A stretch of 64,000 bases of DNA from JACOMS01 sp051252005 (GTDB lineage: Bacteria > Pseudomonadota > Alphaproteobacteria > Caulobacterales > Maricaulaceae), in assembly GCA_051252005.1 (NCBI GenBank), contig JBPOEZ010000001.1, positions 310,001-374,000 of the forward strand, in the 5' to 3' direction. Below the pieces are notes generated by a model, which saw nothing but the letters and a program-made list of their open reading frames with translations, was not told where the DNA came from and made no database searches. A program made the translations under genes and the position numbers. Positions 58,536-64,000 of the stretch are shown in pieces. Within the stretch, counting starts at the first letter, position 1. Each line of letters begins with the position of its first letter.

Positions 58536-59805
58536 AACGGAGTGTGTAGACGATTTCGCCGGCGCATATTGTCATCACTGCTCGTCCTGTCAAACGCCGC
58601 CCATCAAATGGCGTGTTCTTGGATTTGGATAAGAGTGTTTCGCTAGCACAAACCCAAGGCGCGTGAGGGTCGAGCAAGACTATGTCAGCCGGCGCGCCTA
58701 TAGAGATGCGACCAGATGGCAATCCAAGAATATTTGCAGGATTACAAGTCACAGCCGCGAGGAAAGCCATAAAATCGAGTCGCTCATCAGCCACTTGCGA
58801 GAGGCCCGCTGCAAGTAGAATTTCAAGACCGACAGCCCCAGGGGAGCTTTCTGCAAAAGGCAGCCTTTTGTCTCCGGCCGGTCTTGGGTCGTGCGCGGAA
58901 ACAATAACGTCAATCGTGCCGTCATTGATGCCTTCAAGCAAGGCGAGCCGATCTTCTTCGCCGCGTAGAGGCGGATCAAGCTTAGCGAAAGTGCGGTAAT
59001 CGCCAATGTCAATTTCGTTAAGCGCAAGGTGATTGATGCTGACAGAGCACGTAATGTCAAGATCGCGAGACTTGGCGCGGCGCACCACATCGACAGCGCC
59101 TTCTGATGAAATCATATCGATTAAAAGTCTTCCGCCCGTTAGTTCTGCGAGCGCGACATCGCGCTGAGCCATGATGACTTCGGAGGCACTCGGTACGCCC
59201 GTTAGGCCAAGCCGCGACGAGAAATCACTTTCATGGGCGACGGCCCCTGCGGAGAGGGTCGGGTCTTTGGCGCGGTTCGCGATGAGGGCATTGAAGGTTG
59301 CCGCATAGGATAAAAGGCGGCGCATCATCAAACTGTCTTTGATCGCGTTATGCCCGCCAGAAAACATGACGGCTCCGGCTTCGCTCATCAGGCCAATTTC
59401 GGTTAAGGTTTCGCCGTCGAGGCCTTTTGTGAGCGCCCCTGCCGCGTAAACATTGATGGGGCTTTCTTCGCCTCTGCGCCTTACATAATCGACGAGCGAC
59501 ATGTCATCAATGACGGGGTTGGTGTCAGGCATAACGACGATAGAGGTAACGCCGCCTGCTGCCGCCGCAATGGCTGCGCTTTTTATGGTTTCGCGGTGCT
59601 CTGCACCGGGCTCGCCCGTCATCACGCGCATGTCGATAAGGCCGGGCACGGCTATCAGTCCGTTTGCGTCAAATGTTTCTTCCATGATGCGGGCTTTGGG
59701 CCCGATGTCAGCGATTTTGCCGTCGATCATAGTGATGGTGCCGAGAGCGTCATAGCCGCTTTCGGGGTCAATGATGCGGGCGTTTGTGATGGAAAACGCT
59801 CTCAT
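58534..59805 (-). CDS. Dihydroorotase homologue, probably non-catalytic (PyrX/PyrC'-type)
   Basis: 423 residues of the dihydroorotase family. The metal-binding motif that normally reads DxHxHLREPG is DMRVMTGEPG here (residues 58-67), so both His ligands are replaced by Arg and Met; the later DHAPH motif reads AHDPRP. This matches the inactive dihydroorotase that forms a complex with aspartate transcarbamoylase in Pseudomonas and is frequent beside pyrB in alphaproteobacteria. It overlaps pyrB by four bases. The active dihydroorotase is expected elsewhere in the genome. Confidence 0.9.
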   Translation of the reverse strand: MRAFSITNARIIDPESGYDALGTITMIDGKIADIGPKARIMEETFDANGLIAVPGLIDMRVMTGEPGAEHRETIKSAAIAAAAGGVTSIVVMPDTNPVIDDMSLVDYVRRRGEESPINVYAAGALTKGLDGETLTEIGLMSEAGAVMFSGGHNAIKDSLMMRRLLSYAATFNALIANRAKDPTLSAGAVAHESDFSSRLGLTGVPSASEVIMAQRDVALAELTGGRLLIDMISSEGAVDVVRRAKSRDLDITCSVSINHLALNEIDIGDYRTFAKLDPPLRGEEDRLALLEGINDGTIDVIVSAHDPRPAGDKRLPFAESSPGAVGLEILLAAGLSQVADERLDFMAFLAAVTCNPANILGLPSGRISIGAPADIVLLDPHAPWVCASETLLSKSKNTPFDGRRLTGRAVMTICAGEIVYTLR

Positions 59806-60764
59806 CGGTTTGCTTTCATATCTTGGGCGTCAGATAGAGCATGTAATATCCCCATTCGCATAGCGACACCAGTTTCAACCTGTTTCGTGATTAAGCTTAT
59901 TTCAGGGTCATCGGCAACGTCTGAGCTTATCTCTACGCCTCGGTTCATCGGGCCTGGATGCATGACCTTCGCATCGGGTTTTGCATAGGTTAGCTTCGCG
60001 CGGTCAAGGCCGTAAAAATGAAAATACTCACGTTTGGACGGGACAAGGGTTCCGCCCATCCGCTCAAGTTGCAACCGTAGCATCATGACAACATCGCAGC
60101 CTTTTAGGCCAGTTTTCATGTCATGGAAAACATCAGCGCCCCACCGGTCAGCATCGGCAGGGATAAGGGTCGGCGGCCCGATTAGCCTAACCTCGCACCC
60201 GAGCATGTTGAGGAGCTGCACATTGGACCTTGCAACGCGAGAGTGTGCGATATCGCCGCAAATGGCTATCCTCAGACCGTCAATAGAGCCGCCAAAAGCG
60301 CGGCGAAGGGTGAGGGCATCTAACAAAGCCTGTGTAGGATGTTCGTGCATGCCGTCTCCTGCATTGATAACGGAGCAGGAAACTTTTTGCGACAAAAGCG
60401 CGGGCGCGCCAGAGGCGCTATGCCTGACGACTAAAAGGTCAGGGTTCATGGCATTGAGAGTTGCCGCAGTATCCAAAAGCGTTTCCCCCTTTTTAACCGA
60501 TGAGTGAGCAATCGCCATGTTGATGACATCTGCGCCAAGCCGTCGTCCAGCAAGTTCAAAGCTTTTTTCTGTTCGTGTGGAGTTCTCAAAAAATAGGTTG
60601 ATCAGCGTCTTCCCTGCGAGAACAGATGGCGCAGGCGTTTTCTGCACGCTTAGGTCAAGATAATGTTCGCCAAGAGAGAGGAGAGATTCAATGTCAAGAC
60701 GATGAAAATCAGCGATAGAGAGACAGTGAAGTTTCTCGAACGGGTATCCGTCTGTGGATGCCAT
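59802..60764 (-). CDS. pyrB: Aspartate carbamoyltransferase catalytic subunit
   Basis: 320 residues. The carbamoyl phosphate site FFENSTRTEKSFELA, the HEHPTQALLDALT block, ICGDIAHSRVARSN and MHPGPMNRGVEI are intact. It makes carbamoyl-aspartate in pyrimidine synthesis. First gene of pyrB-pyrC, overlapping the pseudo-dihydroorotase gene by ATGA. Confidence 0.97.
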   Translation of the reverse strand: MASTDGYPFEKLHCLSIADFHRLDIESLLSLGEHYLDLSVQKTPAPSVLAGKTLINLFFENSTRTEKSFELAGRRLGADVINMAIAHSSVKKGETLLDTAATLNAMNPDLLVVRHSASGAPALLSQKVSCSVINAGDGMHEHPTQALLDALTLRRAFGGSIDGLRIAICGDIAHSRVARSNVQLLNMLGCEVRLIGPPTLIPADADRWGADVFHDMKTGLKGCDVVMMLRLQLERMGGTLVPSKREYFHFYGLDRAKLTYAKPDAKVMHPGPMNRGVEISSDVADDPEISLITKQVETGVAMRMGILHALSDAQDMKANR

Positions 60765-60847
60765 AAGCCCTCAATATTATTTTGTGTGACTTAGGCGCGG
60801 GTACTCTAAGAGTCAACCAAGAGCATGAGTGCAGTTAAGCCCACTCA

Positions 60848-60875
60848 CAAAAAAAGCGCGGACTATCCGCGCTTT
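60848..60875 (-). terminator. Rho-independent terminator after the TadG-like gene
   Basis: AAAGCGCGG and CCGCGCTTT form a 9-bp stem with a five-base loop; on the minus strand a run of T follows, 36 bp after the stop of the TadG-like gene. Confidence 0.88.
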
Positions 60876-60910
60876 ATAATTTTTATATGAAGGGAAAACC
60901 CGCCCTGTGT

Positions 60911-62272
60911 TTACATCGAGACCCTTACGACATCAGCAATAATATCCTCGCCGATTTTATCAAATGCTGCTTCTAGGGCGTCCGTATTTTCTGCTTTCAC
61001 AAAATGATCGTCTGAACTGGCACACGATTCGAGGAAGTCATAAGCTGTATCCGTGCTGTCGGAATCTTGGGTGGTCCATGAGTGGCTACTCGGCGGGTTT
61101 GTTGCATACTTCCCTGGCTCCAAAGCATAGCCAATCGTATAGACTTCGACACCTAAATTTTTGAGCTGCGTACATGTCGCAAGCGTTTCATTATTCGCTG
61201 TCGGTATATATTCACACGTTTCTCGTCCCTCTTCCCAACCATATCCGTATGGCTTATAGTAGGAAGACTTATACTCATAGCCGCTCCAATAGTAGTAGCT
61301 ACTTCGTCTCCAGTAATTTGTGTTATTGTTGCGCTCCCACGTGCAAACATAGTCTTGAGTATTCACACCGTCTGTCATGAAAATCACATATTTCAAGGGA
61401 TCAGTTGACCCGTTGACGAGTAAGTGTTGAGGGTCTTCAGCGAGCATCCAAGAGTAGGCGAGGGCCATAGATTGGCGAGAGTCAGTTCCGCCGCTTGCAT
61501 GCAAGGAATTGATGTTACCGTTAGATAATGTTCCCCATTTAGGGAGAACCGTTCGAGACGTTATTAGTCCCGAGCTATACGCCGTCATGCCCATGCGTAG
61601 ATAGTTCGTTCCTGTGCCGCCCGCGTTCACTCCGACAGCTTGGCCGAGATAATCATTAAAGTTTTTTACTGTTGTTTTTAAGCCGTCTATGCGGGCTTGA
61701 GCCCCTGATGGTCGCGAAGGGTTGTAGTTTGAGGCACTTGGCTTGTCATCCCAGGCCATTGAGCCTGAATTGTCCATGACGAGGATAACACTTGCGGGGT
61801 CTTTCAGGTCAGATTGTGCGTAAACGACAACAGAGGTTGTATCAAAAGGTAAACTTGTCTTGCCAAACATAGCCATAAAGCTCGTGTTTACAGCGCCATT
61901 CATGCTTACAGTCGCGCGCTTGTAATTATCATCATAATTGACTTTGAAGGTGACGTCGTTTGTACCTTTTGTGGCAGGGCCAATATCATAACCCATAGTT
62001 TTAGCGGAGTAGGTTTTTCCGTCTACAAAACCATCGCTGTCCTGAGTTGGGGGCGTGCCGTGGTTTTTAATATAGACCGTCGCTGTTAAGCCAATCATAT
62101 CGGCAATTTGTTGTGACCGCGTAGATGAGGCTTGAACTTGGTTGATATCAAATGTTGCGCCTACAGCTGTTACAAGTGTCAGCAGAGAGACCGCGAAGGG
62201 CAATGAAAGCGAGCCGCTTTCGTCCTTTCTGTGCCGAGCTATTAGCTGGCGTAATGTCATTGCATTTCTCAT
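60911..62272 (-). CDS. TadG-like pilus-assembly protein with VWFA domain
   Basis: 453 residues from ATG 62272; a GTG at 62290 would add six. An N-terminal TadE/TadG-type segment with a membrane helix (ESGSLSLPFAVSLLTLVTAVGATFDINQVQ) leads into a von Willebrand A domain with the MIDAS motif VMDNSGSMAW (about 167-174), the Thr/Asp MIDAS partners (SGGTDSRQS, MTDGVN) and an unusual Tyr/Trp-rich insertion of about 35 residues near 315-350. TadG helps tight-adherence pili; no other tad genes are in the window, so it may be an orphan. Confidence 0.85.
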   Translation of the reverse strand: MRNAMTLRQLIARHRKDESGSLSLPFAVSLLTLVTAVGATFDINQVQASSTRSQQIADMIGLTATVYIKNHGTPPTQDSDGFVDGKTYSAKTMGYDIGPATKGTNDVTFKVNYDDNYKRATVSMNGAVNTSFMAMFGKTSLPFDTTSVVVYAQSDLKDPASVILVMDNSGSMAWDDKPSASNYNPSRPSGAQARIDGLKTTVKNFNDYLGQAVGVNAGGTGTNYLRMGMTAYSSGLITSRTVLPKWGTLSNGNINSLHASGGTDSRQSMALAYSWMLAEDPQHLLVNGSTDPLKYVIFMTDGVNTQDYVCTWERNNNTNYWRRSSYYYWSGYEYKSSYYKPYGYGWEEGRETCEYIPTANNETLATCTQLKNLGVEVYTIGYALEPGKYATNPPSSHSWTTQDSDSTDTAYDFLESCASSDDHFVKAENTDALEAAFDKIGEDIIADVVRVSM

Positions 62273-62449
62273 TTTAATGATCTTTCCCACATTTCCTACT
62301 TGGAGCGTGGGCTTGTTGTTTTGCTTATGCCAACGCTAGATTTGGAAATATATGTACGGGAGAAAGCTTTAAAACGGCTTAGGGAATATCCCTAATAAGA
62401 CCTTAAGACGGCTGATGTGTTAAGATGGTAAACGAAACGTAGACGGTTT

Positions 62450-62902
62450 CTATGATCGCAATCTGTCTAATGCGCCCTGTAAAATATAGGCGGCGGCGAG
62501 CTTGTCGACATTCTCTGCGCGTTTTTTCCTGCTGAGATCGCCTGCAATCATTGTGCGAGTCACAGCCATTGTAGATAAACGTTCGTCCCAAAGGAATAGT
62601 GGCATGTCACGTATTTTCATGAGGTTCGCGCAGAAGTCTCTTACTGATTGTGTTCTGGGCCCGTGCGAGCCATCCATGTTGATGGGGAGGCCGATGACAC
62701 AGGCCGAGGCTTCGTTTTGTTCATAGAGACTAATGAGCCGCGCTGCATCAGCCGTGAACTTAGTGCGCTTAATAGTTTCCAAAGGGCTCGCAATGAGACG
62801 AGTTCGGTCACTTATCGCGAGCCCGAATGTTTTTGTGCCCGGGTCTACACCGATAAGTGCCCCTTGGGTGTTTTGCAGATCTTGAAGGGTTATGAAAGCC
62901 AT
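62450..62902 (-). CDS. ruvX: Putative pre-16S rRNA nuclease / Holliday junction resolvase-like YqgF
   Basis: 150 residues of the YqgF/RuvX RNase H-like fold: GALIGVDPGTKTFGLAISD with the first catalytic Asp, GLPINMDGSHGPR, and the WDERLSTMAVTR block. AAAGGG lies before the ATG. It trims the 5' end of 16S rRNA. Confidence 0.95.
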   Translation of the reverse strand: MAFITLQDLQNTQGALIGVDPGTKTFGLAISDRTRLIASPLETIKRTKFTADAARLISLYEQNEASACVIGLPINMDGSHGPRTQSVRDFCANLMKIRDMPLFLWDERLSTMAVTRTMIAGDLSRKKRAENVDKLAAAYILQGALDRLRS

Positions 62903-62977
62903 TGTAGGCCCTTTACTGGAAGCTTAATTTAAAAACAGAGTTATGATTTACGACGTTAAATACGCGTTTAACGGAGC

Positions 62978-63580
62978 CTAGCTATTTCTAGGGTTTATAC
63001 CGACGAAATTAGCATCATAATATGCTTTAATGGCGGCATTGTCTTCATCATTGTTTTTTCCGGTGCAGTTCCAAATTTTATCTAATATCACTTCTTTTCT
63101 GTCGCCATGTATTCCGACGATGAAAATAGGTACGTTCGCAGCTTTTGCAATTCGCAAGTAGCCTTTTTTGAAGCGTTGGACTTTTGTGCGTGTGCCTTCG
63201 GGCGTGAGTCCAAGCCAGACATTATCATTGTTGCGGAACCATTCCGTCATTTGTTCCGTAATGTTGTTTTTCGACTTTCTGTCTATGGCGACACCGCTCA
63301 TGGACCGCCACAAAGGCCCTAGAGGCCAGAAGAAGGCTTCCTTCTTCATCATCCAAGAAAACCGCAGGCCAACTGATAACATTGAAGCCAAGGCAATGAT
63401 AAGGTCCCAGTTAGAGGTATGAGGGCCGCCCAAGATGATCGCCTTCTTTGTATCTGGTAGTTGGCCTATAATTTTCCAGCCAAGTGCTTTCAATATGGTT
63501 TGCCCGAACCAACGAGAGGCTGCGTTGCCCATTCTCGGCGTTGAGGGGTGGACGTGTGGATTGTCAAATTTTGCCATCAT
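62978..63580 (-). CDS. Lysophospholipid acyltransferase-like protein (PlsC superfamily)
   Basis: 200 residues. The acyltransferase box HTSNWD (HxxxxD, GGPHTSNWDL) and the second block GLTPEGTRTKVQRFKKG are present, as well as a hydrophobic patch (LASMLSVGLRFSWMM). These enzymes move acyl chains to lysophospholipids or related lipids. Its substrate is not evident; it is 75 bp upstream of ruvX on the same strand. Confidence 0.87.
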   Translation of the reverse strand: MMAKFDNPHVHPSTPRMGNAASRWFGQTILKALGWKIIGQLPDTKKAIILGGPHTSNWDLIIALASMLSVGLRFSWMMKKEAFFWPLGPLWRSMSGVAIDRKSKNNITEQMTEWFRNNDNVWLGLTPEGTRTKVQRFKKGYLRIAKAANVPIFIVGIHGDRKEVILDKIWNCTGKNNDEDNAAIKAYYDANFVGINPRNS

Positions 63581-63726
63581 AGTTGATTAACGTCATTTGA
63601 AGGGAGGGGCAATGAGTTTCCCCAGCGGGGGTTCGCATACGAACGAAAAGAAGGGCGTTCTAGCTGGAAGCTGTATTTTTTTGCGTTCTGGAATGACATT
63701 AGTCACTGCATGTCTATAAGTGGGGC

Positions 63727-64000
63727 ATGAAGAAAACCGTCCTTTTGTCTGTGCTCTTGTCCATCGGTGCTTGTGATGTCCCGAACGCGGCCTCCGGAGA
63801 GGCTGATAGTCCGCTGGCTGATATCGTATCAGGACAAAAAACTTATGATGCACTATGTACGTCATGCCACGGCTCAGGTCCTGACGGCGGCATTGCTCCG
63901 AGCTTGTTCGATAATGTTTGGGTGCATGGGGCTGCAGATGAGGGTATTTTAAAGACTATCCAGGATGGATTGCCGGAGGCGGGGATGCCGGGGTTTGGTG
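63727..64000 (+). CDS. c-type cytochrome lipoprotein, C-terminus beyond window
   Basis: About 91 residues are visible before the right edge, so the gene is truncated here. A signal peptide with lipobox LSIGAC (MKKTVLLSVLLSIGAC) is followed by the haem motif CTSCHG and a GGIAPSLF-type loop. It is a class I periplasmic or membrane-attached cytochrome, likely an electron-transfer subunit; the axial Met would lie in GMPGFG at the edge. Confidence 0.88.
   Translation, partial: MKKTVLLSVLLSIGACDVPNAASGEADSPLADIVSGQKTYDALCTSCHGSGPDGGIAPSLFDNVWVHGAADEGILKTIQDGLPEAGMPGFG

Overview
The window reads as chromosomal DNA of a dimorphic, probably marine alphaproteobacterium of the Caulobacterales/Maricaulales/Hyphomonadaceae type. 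The grounds are a gene-transfer-agent (GTA) structural cluster of the Rhodobacter capsulatus type, a PleC/DivJ-type histidine kinase, a PopA-like degenerate PleD paralogue, a TipN-like coiled-coil membrane protein, the alphaproteobacterial pseudo-dihydroorotase beside pyrB, and the gene orders htrA-RR-HK-glnE and tlpA/argH. No species can be named from the sequence alone. No rRNA, tRNA, CRISPR array, transposase or integrase was seen.

Layout. 1-6.6 kb: a truncated penicillin-binding-protein-type carboxypeptidase, a hybrid histidine kinase, a PqqB-like metallo-beta-lactamase lipoprotein, then clpS-clpA ending in a strong terminator. 6.8-17.5 kb: a one-strand GTA cluster in canonical order (portal, small membrane protein, prohead protease, capsid, three head-tail connector proteins, tail tube, distal tail protein, hub, NlpC/P60 peptidase, megatron). 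It has no terminase genes and, between tail tube and distal tail protein, no tail chaperones and no tape measure; the two flanking genes are 8 bp apart. Hairpin repeats and an internal terminator split the head genes from the connector/tail genes. 17.5-28.8 kb: PagL-like lipid A deacylase, class B DnaJ, a PepSY-RR-HK-methyltransferase operon, and an htrA-RR-HK-glnE operon. 28.8-35.3 kb (minus): pepN, an EAL phosphodiesterase and a PleC-like kinase in one direction.

35.4-42.2 kb: QEGLA-motif metallopeptidase, Tag-like glycosylase, thioredoxin-like lipoprotein divergent from argH with overlapping start codons, VOC protein, SpoIIAA-like protein, GST. 42.2-44.4 kb: groES-groEL under a perfect CIRCE operator. 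44.5-48.7 kb: a small secreted cysteine-containing protein behind twin BlaI/CopY-like operators, an Xaa-Pro/Arg-type amidohydrolase, panD, and an Lrp regulator divergent from a cysteine-synthase-family gene. 48.7-58.5 kb: TipN-like protein, CPBP protease, a very basic secreted protein, Hpt, TfoX-like and alpha/beta-hydrolase genes, DEAD-box helicase, PopA-like protein. 58.5-64 kb: pyrB with a catalytically dead dihydroorotase, a TadG-like VWA pilus-type protein, ruvX, a lysophospholipid acyltransferase-like protein and the start of a cytochrome c.

The most unusual content is the reduced GTA cluster with all its remaining frames intact, and the density of polarity/cell-cycle signalling genes (PleC-like, PopA-like, TipN-like, EAL, Hpt) on the same 64 kb.
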